NCBI GenBank assembly: GCA_937920345.1
Contig: CALGVA010000036.1
Coordinates: forward strand, 1-64,000
Source: an uncultured Lachnospiraceae bacterium
GTDB taxonomy: Bacteria; Bacillota; Clostridia; Lachnospirales; Lachnospiraceae
DNA: 64,000 nt
Direction of reading: 5' to 3'
The notes under the pieces are model-generated. The model was not told the DNA's origin. It saw nothing but the letters and a program-made list of their open reading frames with translations, and ran no database searches. Both the position numbers and the translations under genes were made by a program. Shown here piece after piece: positions 34,013 to 43,621 of this stretch (within the stretch, counting starts at the first letter, position 1; every line of letters begins with the position of its first letter).

Positions 34013-35752
34013 ATGAAAAAAATATCGAGTTACATATGGGAATACAGGTTTCCGTATCTGCTTGCGATCACGTCGCTATTGATTGCGGTTACACTTGACA
34101 TGATTGCGCCGCGGCTGACGGCGCGGGTGGTGGACGATGTGATCGTAGGCGGTAATATCGGTGAACTGAAGTATCTGCTGCTGGGATTTCTTGGGATCGG
34201 ACTGGGAAGGTGTGTCTTCCAGTATGTGAAGGAATACACTTTTGACAAGAACGGCGCGAAGATTTCGGGGGATATGAGACGGGATCTGTTCCGGCATATT
34301 CAAGGGCTCAGCGCAGATTTCTTTGATAAGACCAACACGGGCGAGTTGATGGCGCGGGTCAAAGAAGATATTGACCGTATCTGGGATGCGATGGGATATG
34401 TCAGTATGCTGTTGATCGAGGTAGTCTATCACACGGGTATTATTCTTGTGTGTATGTACATACTCAACTGGAAACTGGCGCTGATCCCGACGGCGGCGAT
34501 GCTTCTGTGCGGTTCCTTTGCGGTTATCATGGAGCGCAGGCTGGGGCGGGTCTATGAGGAGATCAGCGAGGAAAATGCTGCGCTTAACACGGTGGCGGAG
34601 GAGAACCTGGCAGGCGTGCGCACGGTGAAGGCTTTCGCCAGAGAGAAGTTCGAGATCAGCAAATTCCTGTCTCACAATAAAAGATACTATGATTTGAATA
34701 TGGAGCAGTCCAAGGTGTTTGTGCGATACTATCCCTGTTTTACCGTCGTAACGAAAGTACTGCCATTATTGACTATACTGGTTGGCGGAAAATTTGTCAT
34801 TGACGGGGAGATGACGCTGGGGCAGATGACGGCTTTCGTGGAGTATTCTAATAATATTGTGTGGCCCATGGAGATGCTTGGCTGGCTGACCAACAGCTTC
34901 TCTGCCGCAGTGGCCTCCAATAAGAAGGTCAAGAAGATTTATGAGGAGAAGCCCAGTATTGTGGAAACGACCAATCCGGTCAATATCGAAAAAGTAGCCG
35001 GTAAAATCTGTTTTGACCATGTATCCTTCCATAAGGCCGACCAGTATGAGATTCTGCATGATATTTCATTTACGGTGGAGGCCGGCAGGACGCTCGGAAT
35101 CATGGGTGCGACCGGTGCTGGCAAGACGTCCATCGTACAGCTTCTGCAGCGTATGTACGACGCTACGGACGGCGCTATCTACCTGGATGATGTGAACATT
35201 AAAGAACTGACGCTTCAGCAGCTCCGCACGAGTGTGAGCTTCGTGATGCAGGATGTCTTCCTGTTTTCGGATACGATCAACGATAATATTAAGCTGGGTA
35301 AGAAAGAGTACATAGACTTCAGGACGGTCAGAAAGGCCTCTACGCAGGCGCAGGCCAGCGGATTTATTGAACACATGGAGGAGGCTTATGACACCGTGAT
35401 CGGCGAGCGCGGGGTAGGGCTGTCCGGCGGACAGAAACAGCGTATCAGTATCGCGAGGGCACTGGCGAAGAAGGACCCAGTGCTCGTGCTGGACGATTCC
35501 ACGTCGGCGCTTGATATGGAAACGGAGCATCTGATTCAGCAGACACTGAAGACACTTGAGAATACGACTAAAATTATTATTGCGCACAGGATCAGCGCAG
35601 TGCGTCATGCAGACGAGATCATTGTACTGGAGGGCGGTGCGATTGCGGAACGGGGTACACATGAACAACTGCTGGCGGCTAGAGGACTCTATTATGAAAC
35701 TTATGAGTCGCAGTACGGGGAGGTGAGAGATCATGGCAGTAAATTCCTATAA
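34013..35752 (+). CDS. ABC exporter half-transporter, subunit 1 (degenerate catalytic site)
   Basis: A 579-residue type IV ABC half-exporter: six membrane helices (residues 1 to about 310) and one ATPase domain. Walker A is 'GATGAGKTS', signature 'GLSGGQKQRISIARA' is canonical, but Walker B ends in Asp ('VLVLDDSTSALD') where the catalytic Glu is expected. This is the usual mark of one half of a heterodimeric exporter such as BmrCD or TM287/288. ATG 34013 is chosen because GGAGG overlaps the upstream ATG at 34001. The last 20 bases overlap the second subunit gene. Substrate (drug, lipid or peptide) cannot be told. Confidence 0.92.
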   Translation: MKKISSYIWEYRFPYLLAITSLLIAVTLDMIAPRLTARVVDDVIVGGNIGELKYLLLGFLGIGLGRCVFQYVKEYTFDKNGAKISGDMRRDLFRHIQGLSADFFDKTNTGELMARVKEDIDRIWDAMGYVSMLLIEVVYHTGIILVCMYILNWKLALIPTAAMLLCGSFAVIMERRLGRVYEEISEENAALNTVAEENLAGVRTVKAFAREKFEISKFLSHNKRYYDLNMEQSKVFVRYYPCFTVVTKVLPLLTILVGGKFVIDGEMTLGQMTAFVEYSNNIVWPMEMLGWLTNSFSAAVASNKKVKKIYEEKPSIVETTNPVNIEKVAGKICFDHVSFHKADQYEILHDISFTVEAGRTLGIMGATGAGKTSIVQLLQRMYDATDGAIYLDDVNIKELTLQQLRTSVSFVMQDVFLFSDTINDNIKLGKKEYIDFRTVRKASTQAQASGFIEHMEEAYDTVIGERGVGLSGGQKQRISIARALAKKDPVLVLDDSTSALDMETEHLIQQTLKTLENTTKIIIAHRISAVRHADEIIVLEGGAIAERGTHEQLLAARGLYYETYESQYGEVRDHGSKFL

Positions 35753-37505
35753 AGACGATGAACAGAGTGTGGAGCGCGGCAAAGCGCAGACTCTGATGAG
35801 GCTGTTTCGCTATCTGTTTGCTTACAAATGGCAGATCGTATTCGTATTGCTGATTATGGGATACGGTGTATTGATCAGTCTGGTCAATCCATTGATTATG
35901 GAGTCTGCTATCGACGATCATATTGCAGCCGGGGACTTAAGCGGTCTGTACCGGCTTCTGGCGGTCGCGCTGGGAATCAATCTCCTGCTGGTTATAACAG
36001 TGAAGCTTCGCATGTATATCATGGCGAAGGTGTGTAATGAGATTCTGCTGACGATCAGACAGGAACTATATACGCATATTCAGAAGCTGGATTTTAAGTT
36101 TTTTGACAGCCGGCCGACAGGGAAGATTCTGTCGCGTATCATCGGCGATATCAATTCCCTTAAGGATGTACTGTCTAACTGTGTGACAACTCTGATTCCG
36201 GACGGCCTGACGGTCATTGCGGTGGTAGTGATTATGATCTGGAAGAATCCGAAACTGGCGCTTGCCTCTCTGATGACGATCCCGTTCATGGCGGCGGCGA
36301 TTCTGTTTATCCAGGTCAAGGCGCATCCGCGCTGGCAGCTGTTTCGTAAGAAATCCGCGAATCTGAATGCTTTTATTCATGAGGACATGGCGGGTATGCG
36401 GGTCATCCAGAGCTTTCACGCACAGGGCGAAACAGAGGATACTTTTGACGTGCTGCTGAAAGAGCACCGGGTAAGCTTCTTCGATGCGGTACGTATGAGC
36501 GACGCGTTCGGATCGGTAATCGATCTGTCCTGGGGGCTGGGATGCATACTGCTGTATTACACGGGGATCATTGTGCTCGGGGTGGATCAGGTGTCCGTGG
36601 GAACGTTTATTGCTTTTGGAACTTATCTGAATATGTTCTGGCAGCCGATTCATAACATTAGTAATTTTTATAACCAGCTTGTGACGAATATAGCGGGGGC
36701 GGAACGGATTTTTGAGATACTGGATACGCCGCCGGCGATCGCGGATGACGAAGGTGTGGTGCAGATGCCGGCGATTCGCGGAGAAGTGACTTTCGCGCAT
36801 GTGAATTTTTCTTATGATGATAAGGTGAAGGTTCTTGATGACGTGAGCTTTCGTGTGGCGCCCGGTGAGACGATTGCACTGGTAGGGCCTACCGGCGCGG
36901 GCAAATCCACGATTGTCAATCTGATCAGCCGGTTCTATGATGTGCAGGACGGAGTGGTGTCGGTGGACGGGTATGACGTAAAGAAAGTCTCGATCGAGAG
37001 TCTGCGAAGGCAGATGGGTATTATGACACAGGATAATTTCCTTTTTTCGGGCACGATTAAAGACAACATACGCTACGGAAAACTGGATGCCACGGATGAG
37101 GAGATCGTAGCGGCTGCGAAGGCGGTTAATGCCCATGATTTCATTATGCGTCTGGAGAAAGGGTATGATACGGAACTCTCAGAGCGCGGCGGCGGACTGT
37201 CGATCGGGCAGCGGCAGCTTCTGGCTTTTGCCAGAACGATGGTATCCGATCCGGGTATTCTGATTCTGGACGAGGCAACTTCCAGCATCGATACGAAGAC
37301 GGAACTGCTGGTGCAGGAGGGGATAGAACATCTGCTGGCGGGAAGGACATCTTTTGTCATTGCCCATCGGCTCTCTACGATTCAGAAGGCTGACCGCATC
37401 TTCGTGGTGGACGACGGCCGGATCATGGAGGAGGGAAACGCGCGGGAACTGATGGAGAAGAAGGGGCTGTATTATCAGTTGTATATGGCGCAGTTCTCGA
37501 TATAG
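35733..37505 (+). CDS. ABC exporter half-transporter, subunit 2
   Basis: A 590-residue half-exporter with six helices and one ATPase domain. Walker A 'GPTGAGKST' and Walker B with catalytic Glu 'ILILDEATSSID' are intact; the signature is altered to 'LSIGQRQLLAFAR' (Ile for Gly). With subunit 1's Asp this places the degenerate ATP site at one interface, as in known heterodimers. Its gene overlaps the first by 20 bases, so translation is likely coupled. A C-terminal 'GRIMEEGNARELMEKKG' segment is the usual post-H-loop region. Confidence 0.93.
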   Translation: MAVNSYKDDEQSVERGKAQTLMRLFRYLFAYKWQIVFVLLIMGYGVLISLVNPLIMESAIDDHIAAGDLSGLYRLLAVALGINLLLVITVKLRMYIMAKVCNEILLTIRQELYTHIQKLDFKFFDSRPTGKILSRIIGDINSLKDVLSNCVTTLIPDGLTVIAVVVIMIWKNPKLALASLMTIPFMAAAILFIQVKAHPRWQLFRKKSANLNAFIHEDMAGMRVIQSFHAQGETEDTFDVLLKEHRVSFFDAVRMSDAFGSVIDLSWGLGCILLYYTGIIVLGVDQVSVGTFIAFGTYLNMFWQPIHNISNFYNQLVTNIAGAERIFEILDTPPAIADDEGVVQMPAIRGEVTFAHVNFSYDDKVKVLDDVSFRVAPGETIALVGPTGAGKSTIVNLISRFYDVQDGVVSVDGYDVKKVSIESLRRQMGIMTQDNFLFSGTIKDNIRYGKLDATDEEIVAAAKAVNAHDFIMRLEKGYDTELSERGGGLSIGQRQLLAFARTMVSDPGILILDEATSSIDTKTELLVQEGIEHLLAGRTSFVIAHRLSTIQKADRIFVVDDGRIMEEGNARELMEKKGLYYQLYMAQFSI

Positions 37506-37668
37506 TTTTCGATATAAGGCGGGAGAACATAAGAAGAGCGAGGACGCTCGCATACTCATGCGCAGTGCTTTTGACGCTGATTATAGAGTACACCTGTAAT
37601 CGGAAATATAAAATTGTACAAAAAAATATGGATATTTGTGGCAATGTGCTAATTTTAACGTTATTGTG

Positions 37669-37696
37669 TTGACAATGCCGCAAATTACTTTATAAT
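37669..37696 (+). promoter_or_regulatory. Promoter of the second lacI gene
   Basis: TTGACA (37669-37674), 16 bases, TATAAT (37691-37696), followed by an inverted repeat TTAAGT-GAGTT-ACTTAA. From -35 through about 18 bases past -10 it closely resembles the epimerase-operon promoter at 43622, pointing to autoregulation plus control of that operon. Confidence 0.75.
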
Positions 37697-37734
37697 TTAA
37701 GTGAGTTACTTAAATTATAAACATCGGGGGCATT

Positions 37735-38763
37735 ATGGCAAAGGCAGTTAAGATGGCAGATATTGCCGCAATTATGGGAGTCAGTACGGTAACCGTGTCG
37801 AAGGCGCTGTCCGATCAGAAGGGCGTCAGCGAGGAACTGCGTATTAAGATTAAGAAGAAAGCGCAGGAGATGGGATACCGGACGGTCTCTTCTCTGAACC
37901 AGGAGCGGGCAAAGAAGAATGCGAGTTATACGATCGGCGTTATCGTAGCGGATCGTTTTCTGGATAAATATGAATCCTTCTACTGGACATTGTATCAGGA
38001 TGTGGCTACCGCCGCAGTACAGCGGGGATGTTTTACCATGCTGGAGGTGCTGCAGAGCGAGGATGAGAACAGGATGATCATGCCCAAGCTGCTGCAGGAG
38101 AGAAAGACAGAGGGACTTGTGATTATCGGGCGCCTGAAGAAAGATTATCTGGAGCGTCTGCTGGAATATGCGTCGGTGCCGGTGTTCTTTCTCGATTTCT
38201 ATGATCGGGACGGAAAGTGTGATGCTGTCGTTTCCAACAGTTTCTTCGGGATGTATGTCATGACGAATTATCTGTTTGACATGGGGCATCGTGAGATCGG
38301 GTTTGTAGGCAATGTGCTTGCCACGGACAGTATTACGGACCGGTATTTCGGATATATGAAATCGCTGTACGAACACGGTGTGGATGTGAATAAGGAATGG
38401 ATTTTAAATGACAGAGATCCGGAGACGGGAAGATCGGACGAGGGATTTACGATCAGGCTGCCCGAGCGTATGCCGACGGCATTCGTGTGTAACAACGACG
38501 CGGCGGCGGCCATGCTTGTGCAGACGCTGGAACGCGCCGGATACCAGGTGCCGCAGGACATATCGGTGGTGGGCTATGATAATTATCAGCCGCCGGGGCT
38601 GTGCGACGTGGGAATTACAACCTATGAGGTGGATATGAAGGAGATGGCGAGACGCACCGTCAAGAATATGATCCGTAAGATATCCGGTGACCATTATAGA
38701 CAGGGCGTGTATATCGTGAACGGCAGACGGCTGTGCAAGGAAAGCGTTGCGAAGCGCAGCTGA
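37735..38763 (+). CDS. LacI-family transcriptional regulator (copy 2), probable mannan-locus regulator
   Basis: A 342-residue regulator with N-terminal helix-turn-helix ('MADIAAIMGVSTVTVSKAL'), hinge and periplasmic-binding-type effector domain ('FVGNVLATDSITDRYFGYMK', 'AFVCNNDAAAAMLVQTLE', 'VVGYDNYQPPGLCDVGITTY'). It is a close paralogue of the protein at 32559. The shared promoter motif with the epimerase and binding-protein genes, and its position 1.3 kb before them, suggest it regulates beta-mannoside use; the effector sugar is inference. The ATG follows CGGGGGC, a modest ribosome binding site. Confidence 0.92.
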   Translation: MAKAVKMADIAAIMGVSTVTVSKALSDQKGVSEELRIKIKKKAQEMGYRTVSSLNQERAKKNASYTIGVIVADRFLDKYESFYWTLYQDVATAAVQRGCFTMLEVLQSEDENRMIMPKLLQERKTEGLVIIGRLKKDYLERLLEYASVPVFFLDFYDRDGKCDAVVSNSFFGMYVMTNYLFDMGHREIGFVGNVLATDSITDRYFGYMKSLYEHGVDVNKEWILNDRDPETGRSDEGFTIRLPERMPTAFVCNNDAAAAMLVQTLERAGYQVPQDISVVGYDNYQPPGLCDVGITTYEVDMKEMARRTVKNMIRKISGDHYRQGVYIVNGRRLCKESVAKRS

Positions 38764-38826
38764 GAGCGCCGGAACAGACGGCAGGGTAAGCCGGCACAGC
38801 ACAGAATAACAATTTATATGGATACA

Positions 38827-38873
38827 AACAGGGGTTAAAGTACAGGCTGACCGGCCTTACTTTAACCCCTGTT
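38827..38873. terminator. Bidirectional stem between converging lacI and araC genes
   Basis: AACAGGGGTTAAAGTA (38827-38842) pairs perfectly over 16 bp with 38858-38873, 15-base loop. Neither side has a long T run, so termination may be partial. The stem overlaps what would be the stop codon of the undamaged araC reading frame (38862-38864). Confidence 0.65.
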
Positions 38874-38896
38874 CGCATCCCGGTAAGCCTGCGGCG

Positions 38897-39760
38897 TCAT
38901 GCCGGTTTCAGATTAATAAAATGATTAGTATTTTCAAAACCCACATCGAGCGAAATCTCGTGAATCCGTTTGTCTGTGGTCAGAAGCAGGTGTGTGGCGG
39001 CTTCCAGTCTCCGCAGATTCAGATACCGCACGGGCGGTGAACCGAACGCTTTGGAAAATTCATGGCATATGCGGTACTTGCTGATATGATATCTTTGCTC
39101 CAGGTCATCCAGACGGAGCGGATCGGCAAAATGCGTATTCAGATATTGCCGGATCTCGGAAAGATAAGGCGCGCATTTGTCTTCCGCTGCTTTAAGCTGC
39201 CATGCATCAATGAACAGGTCGGTCAGGATTCCATGCAGGAGAGCGGCGTCGGTAAGTTTATTATGCAGATTTGCATCCGGACCGCCGGAAAGCAGCCGGT
39301 TCATGCCGCTGAGCACAGGAGAATGCGTGGAGGACGGCCCGAATGTGTGCAGCAGGAAACCATCGAAGGGAACCAGAGAGTCCAGTGTGGCAAGAAGACT
39401 GCCGCGCACCAGAAAAAGGCTGATCCGCCAGGGGAACTGCACCGCCTCTATTATATAGGAAGAGACAGAACAGTCCATATACAGAAAAGTGCCCTCTGTC
39501 AGGGTATGCACCTTCCGGCCAAGGAGCAGGCTGCCGCTGCCGGTATGCGTATAGAGCAGCATGTGGCAGTCCATCTGTTCGCAGGCAAGCCGGTAGACCG
39601 CAGGAAATTCGATGGTACCGCCGCACAGAATAGTGGGCAGCGTGTTCGCGGTCGTTTCCATAAGTTCATAGAAGGAGCCGACGAAAGCCTCCACCGGAAA
39701 CTCCGGTGTCAGAGGCGGTTTGACAGATATGGAGTTGGTAAAGGTTTCCCGAAATGTCAT
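38897..39760 (-). CDS. AraC-family regulator with a frameshifted 3' end
   Basis: A 287-residue protein with an N-terminal cupin-like sensor part and a C-terminal AraC double helix-turn-helix ('LRLDDLEQRYHISKYRICHE', 'RIHEISLDVGFENTNHFINL'). It ends abruptly 'INLKPA-stop'. In the next frame the DNA reads on as E-T-G-M-T-P-Q-A-Y-R-D-A-N-R-G-stop, the conserved end of AraC proteins, so bases are missing after 'FINL'; loss of 10 bases (an F-K-K/R-type tripeptide plus one) would explain it. The undamaged gene would have ended at 38862. The second recognition helix is mostly kept, so activity is uncertain. It is divergent from the mannoside transporter. Confidence 0.8.
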   Translation of the reverse strand: MTFRETFTNSISVKPPLTPEFPVEAFVGSFYELMETTANTLPTILCGGTIEFPAVYRLACEQMDCHMLLYTHTGSGSLLLGRKVHTLTEGTFLYMDCSVSSYIIEAVQFPWRISLFLVRGSLLATLDSLVPFDGFLLHTFGPSSTHSPVLSGMNRLLSGGPDANLHNKLTDAALLHGILTDLFIDAWQLKAAEDKCAPYLSEIRQYLNTHFADPLRLDDLEQRYHISKYRICHEFSKAFGSPPVRYLNLRRLEAATHLLLTTDKRIHEISLDVGFENTNHFINLKPA

Positions 39761-40117
39761 ATGAACTCCTTCAGACGGCTTTATGATCCGATTTATTATC
39801 CTGCATATTTTCTGGTTTGTTATGAACAGATATTATGTATACAATGATAATGCTTAATATTAAGCTACCTCAACCTTATAATTTAATACTTCAAATGTCA
39901 ATGTGGATATGAAAGTACGTTATAAATTTGTGAAAGTGCACAAAAATAAATGTTAAAAATTGTATAAATAGAAGAAAAGTACAAATACAGCAATAATGGT
40001 ATATAAAGAGCAATAATAATTGATGATTAAAAAATAAAGTGATGTATACTTAATTTAAAGTTAATCAATTAACTAACTGCTCTTAAAACAGAGCACAATA
40101 AAAGGAGGATACTTATT
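39761..40117. promoter_or_regulatory. Divergent control region, araC and mannoside transporter
   Basis: An AT-rich region of 357 bases. A -10 box TATACT (40045-40050) is followed by TTAATTTAAAGTTAATCAATTAAC; the 16-base near-palindrome AGTTAAT-CA-ATTAACT is at 40059-40074. The same layout (-10, then AAGTTAcTtA) occurs at the lacI-2 and epimerase promoters. Short direct repeats 'GCAATAAT' lie at about 39990-40020. Confidence 0.5.
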
Positions 40118-41584
40118 ATGAAACTGAAGAAAGTATTAGCACTTACTTTAGCAGCAGCTATGACATTCTCGTTAGTAGGATGCGGCGGCGAAGATGCGGC
40201 AACAGACGCACCTGCAGCAGACACATCCGCTGATACTGAGACAGAGGCGCCTGCAGCTGACGCTGAGACAGAAGCACCCGCAGCCGATGATGCGGCAGAC
40301 GACACAGCTGCACCCGCAGCAGGACTTTCTTATGCGGCAATTACGCTTGGCGAGGATTATGAGGACATCACGACAACGATCAAGTTTATCCATCACAAGA
40401 CAGACCGTGAAGATGACGGTACGATGGCTGATCTGGTAAGCAAATTCAATCAGATGTATCCCAACATCACAGTTGAGACAGAAGGCATTACAGATTATCA
40501 GGAAGACGCGCTTCTTCGTCTCTCCACAGGCGACTGGGGTGATGTAATGTTTATCCCGGCTGTTGACGCGGCAGACCTTCCTTCCTACTTCGTTCCTTAC
40601 GGCACGGTAGATGAGATGAGCGAGCTTGTGAACTTCGCGGATCAGTGGAAAGATACGGCAGGCAACTGCTACGGTATCGGTTACATGGGTAATGCACAGG
40701 GTGTTCTTTATAATAAGAAAGTATTTGCTGACGCAGGCGTTACAACACTGCCGAAGACTCCCGATGAGTTCATCGCAGCGCTGCAGGCAATTAAAGACAA
40801 TACAGACGCTATTCCGCTGTACACCAACTACGCGGCAGGCTGGACCATGGGCGGTCAGTGGGACGCTTATCTCGGCGCTATCACAACAGGTGACGAGACA
40901 TGGTTAAATCAGAAATTCGTTCACACGGCAGAGCCTTTCAAGGATAACGGCGACGGCACAGGCGCATACGCTCTGTACAAGATTCTTTATGACGCAGTTG
41001 CACAGGGTCTGATTGAGGAAGATTACACGACAACTGACTGGGAAGGCTGTAAGGGCATGATCAATAACGGCGAGATCGGCGCAATGGTACTTGGTTCCTG
41101 GGCAATCGCACAGATGAAAGCGGCAGGCGAGAATCCGGATGATATCGGTTATATGCCTTTCCCGATCACTGTCGGCGGACAGCAGTACACAACAGCAGGT
41201 CCTGACTACTGCTTCGGTATCAATGTAAATGCAACAGACGACAACAAGGCAGCGGCAATGACATTCGTTAAGTTTATGGTTGAAGAGTCCGGCTGGTGTG
41301 ATTTTGAAGGCGGTTACCCGATCTCCAAGACAGCTCCTACTTCCTTCGTATTCGACGGCGTTAACGTAGTGACAAACGTAACGGCTCTGACAGGTGAGGA
41401 AGATATCATGAACGAGATGAATGCTGAATCCGAGCTTTCTTTCAACGCAGGCGGCGACGCTAAGATTCAGGCAATCGTAGAGGCAGCAGCTACAGGTTCC
41501 CAGAGCTTTGAAGACATCATGGCAGACTGGACAGCGAAGTGGAATGCAGCACAGGAGGAACTCGGTGTAGAGGTTTCCTATTAA
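40118..41584 (+). CDS. Sugar ABC transporter substrate-binding lipoprotein (probable mannoside binder)
   Basis: A 488-residue lipoprotein with signal peptide and lipobox 'SLVGCG', a Thr/Ala/Asp-rich linker of about 50 residues, and a family 1 extracellular solute-binding domain ('ITDYQEDALLRLSTGDWGDV', 'GNAQGVLYNKKVFADAGV', 'LPKTPDEFIAALQAIKDN', 'GAMVLGSWAIAQMKAAGEN'). Position before two MalF/MalG-like permeases, the epimerase and GH130 phosphorylases indicates beta-1,4-manno-oligosaccharides as ligands (inference). The start follows AAAGGAGG. No ATPase gene is present; a shared MsmK/MsiK-type ATPase elsewhere is expected. Confidence 0.92.
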   Translation: MKLKKVLALTLAAAMTFSLVGCGGEDAATDAPAADTSADTETEAPAADAETEAPAADDAADDTAAPAAGLSYAAITLGEDYEDITTTIKFIHHKTDREDDGTMADLVSKFNQMYPNITVETEGITDYQEDALLRLSTGDWGDVMFIPAVDAADLPSYFVPYGTVDEMSELVNFADQWKDTAGNCYGIGYMGNAQGVLYNKKVFADAGVTTLPKTPDEFIAALQAIKDNTDAIPLYTNYAAGWTMGGQWDAYLGAITTGDETWLNQKFVHTAEPFKDNGDGTGAYALYKILYDAVAQGLIEEDYTTTDWEGCKGMINNGEIGAMVLGSWAIAQMKAAGENPDDIGYMPFPITVGGQQYTTAGPDYCFGINVNATDDNKAAAMTFVKFMVEESGWCDFEGGYPISKTAPTSFVFDGVNVVTNVTALTGEEDIMNEMNAESELSFNAGGDAKIQAIVEAAATGSQSFEDIMADWTAKWNAAQEELGVEVSY

Positions 41585-41640
41585 TAAAATAGAGATATCG
41601 ATCAGTAGCTTCATAAAGGCTTCATGTAGGTATTAATGGC

Positions 41641-41678
41641 ATTTGAGCCGGGGAGAGAACGATTACCCCGGCTCGAAT
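41641..41678 (+). repeat. Intercistronic hairpin between binding-protein and permease genes
   Basis: ATTTGAGCCGGGG (41641-41653) pairs with CCCCGGCTCGAAT (41666-41678) with one G-U. There is no T run and the permease ribosome binding site comes 4 bases later, which fits mRNA protection of the binding-protein message or reduced permease translation. Confidence 0.7.
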
Positions 41679-41695
41679 TATCAGGAGGATAGCAT

Positions 41696-42700
41696 ATGGC
41701 GGCACAGGCAAACAGAGTGGGAACACACAAAAAGACTTTCCCGCAGTGGTTAAGGAGCAGGAAAGGGCAGCAGGCGATCATTATTGTTGCATTTATGATC
41801 ATTCCGCTTGCATTGTTATTTACGTTTACATACCTTCCGTTCGGGGAAATGGTTGGCTACAGCTTTATGAAAATGAAGTACATCGGCAAGAGAGAGTTTG
41901 TGGGCTGGAAGAATTATGCCAGTGTATTCAGCAGAAAAGACTGTTTCAGCGCTTTGAAACTGAGTCTGTACTATATGGGCGGTTCCATTGTACAGCTTGT
42001 ACTTGCGCTTTATCTGGCGACAGTTTTAAGTTTCAAGGTAAAGGGCGGTAATATTTTTAAGGGATTCATGTTTTTCCCGTATCTGATCAATGGTATCGCG
42101 ATCGGTTTTATCTTTAAATTCTTCTACACCAGAGGATTTGTATTTGATACCGTACTGCAGTGGTGCGGGTTTGAATTGGATAACCTGCCTTATTGGTTAA
42201 AAGACCAGAGCATTAACAATATATCCCTCGTGGGAACATCTGTCTGGCGTTATTTCGGACAGAATATGGTACTCTTTATCGGTGCGATCATGTCGGTGGA
42301 TTCCGAACTGTATGAGGCGGCGATGCTGGACGGAGCCAATCGCTTCCAGCAGTTCATCTATATTATTCTGCCGAGCATCAAGACGATCGTTACCCTGAAC
42401 GTAATCTTGTCCATCACCGGTTCCCTGAGCGCATTCGAGCCGCCTTACGTTATCACGGACGGAGCGAACGGAACGGGAACGTACTTCATCGTTATGCACC
42501 AGATCGCGCATACGCAGCAGAAGGTTGGTCTGGCGTCGGCGATGGCGGTGGTACTGCTTTTAATTATTTTCGCGGCAACGATCCTGCAGAAGCTCTTCTT
42601 CAAGTATGTCTTTAAGAACTCGGAGGACGAGGACTTTAACGCAACCAAGCGCCGCGACAGGAAACTTGCAAAACAGATGGCGAGAAAGGCAGGGAGATAA
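41696..42700 (+). CDS. Sugar ABC transporter permease, MalF type
   Basis: A 334-residue permease with six or more helices, a basic N-terminus and a basic C-terminal tail. The EAA loop that contacts the ATPase is 'EAAMLDGANRFQQFIYIILP' (Gly conserved). The start 'LRSRKGQQAIIIVAFMIIP' region and length suit MalF/UgpA-type subunits without the large extracytoplasmic loop of E. coli MalF. GGAGGATAGCAT precedes the ATG. The stop codon is directly followed by the ATG of the next permease. Confidence 0.93.
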   Translation: MAAQANRVGTHKKTFPQWLRSRKGQQAIIIVAFMIIPLALLFTFTYLPFGEMVGYSFMKMKYIGKREFVGWKNYASVFSRKDCFSALKLSLYYMGGSIVQLVLALYLATVLSFKVKGGNIFKGFMFFPYLINGIAIGFIFKFFYTRGFVFDTVLQWCGFELDNLPYWLKDQSINNISLVGTSVWRYFGQNMVLFIGAIMSVDSELYEAAMLDGANRFQQFIYIILPSIKTIVTLNVILSITGSLSAFEPPYVITDGANGTGTYFIVMHQIAHTQQKVGLASAMAVVLLLIIFAATILQKLFFKYVFKNSEDEDFNATKRRDRKLAKQMARKAGR

Positions 42701-43549
42701 ATGACAGCATTACAGAAAATCGGTAAATTTTTGCTTACTTTCTTAAAATATTTTTCACTGGTATTCTTTGCTTTTGCAGCGGTTCTGCCGATCGTGTCCT
42801 GCGTGATCACGGCGTTTAAGACAGAGACCGAGTACGCGCAGACCAACGTTATGGAGATGCCGGGCAGCTGGCTGAACTTTAAGAACTTCGTGGATGCGTT
42901 TACAAGAGCGAACATGGGAAGGGCTTTTGTCAACTCTAGCATTATACTGGTCAGCGTACTGCTGGTATCTGTGCTGATCGGTACTTCGCTGGCATACGTG
43001 CTCAATCGGTTCCAGTTTCCGGGCAACGGTATCATCAGGAGTCTCTTCCTGTTCGCGACGCTGCTTCCCGGTGTGGCGATGCAGATCGCGGTATATGAGA
43101 TCATGTTCAAACTGGGACTGATCAACTCGCTGGCAGGCTATATCATCATGATGTGCGGTACGGATGTCATAGCGATCTATATTTACATCCAGTTCTTCGA
43201 GAACATAAGCGTATCGCTGGATGAGTCGGCGATCATAGACGGTGCATCCTACTTCAAGATCTACTATAAGATTCTGCTGCCGCTTCTGCGTCCGGCGATC
43301 GTTACGGCATGTATCTTAAAGGGCGTGGGCACTTACAACGAGTACTACTGTGCCAATCTGTATCTGCAGAACAAGAAATTATATCCGACGGTGGCGACTT
43401 CGCTGTACACCTTCGTAGGACCGCTCGGAAGCCAGTACAATCTGATCTGTGCAGGTGTTATCATTTCCCTCCTGCCGGCGCTCATTGTATTCATTCTCTT
43501 CCAGAAGCAGATTTACAGCGGTATGACAGCAGGATCGGTAAAGGGTTAA
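42701..43549 (+). CDS. Sugar ABC transporter permease, MalG type
   Basis: A 282-residue permease with six helices. The EAA loop is 'DESAIIDGASYFKIYYKILL', and 'TAFKTETEYAQTNVMEMP' after the first helix is usual for MalG/UgpE proteins. It starts on the base after the MalF-type stop codon, so translation is coupled. It completes the membrane part of the importer; the sugar is inferred from neighbours. Confidence 0.93.
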   Translation: MTALQKIGKFLLTFLKYFSLVFFAFAAVLPIVSCVITAFKTETEYAQTNVMEMPGSWLNFKNFVDAFTRANMGRAFVNSSIILVSVLLVSVLIGTSLAYVLNRFQFPGNGIIRSLFLFATLLPGVAMQIAVYEIMFKLGLINSLAGYIIMMCGTDVIAIYIYIQFFENISVSLDESAIIDGASYFKIYYKILLPLLRPAIVTACILKGVGTYNEYYCANLYLQNKKLYPTVATSLYTFVGPLGSQYNLICAGVIISLLPALIVFILFQKQIYSGMTAGSVKG

Positions 43550-43621
43550 GGCTTTTCGTTGTGAATTTGAACAAAAAATATTTTTTATTTAAGTCAAGAT
43601 GACAGTTTTGAGCAATGGCTG

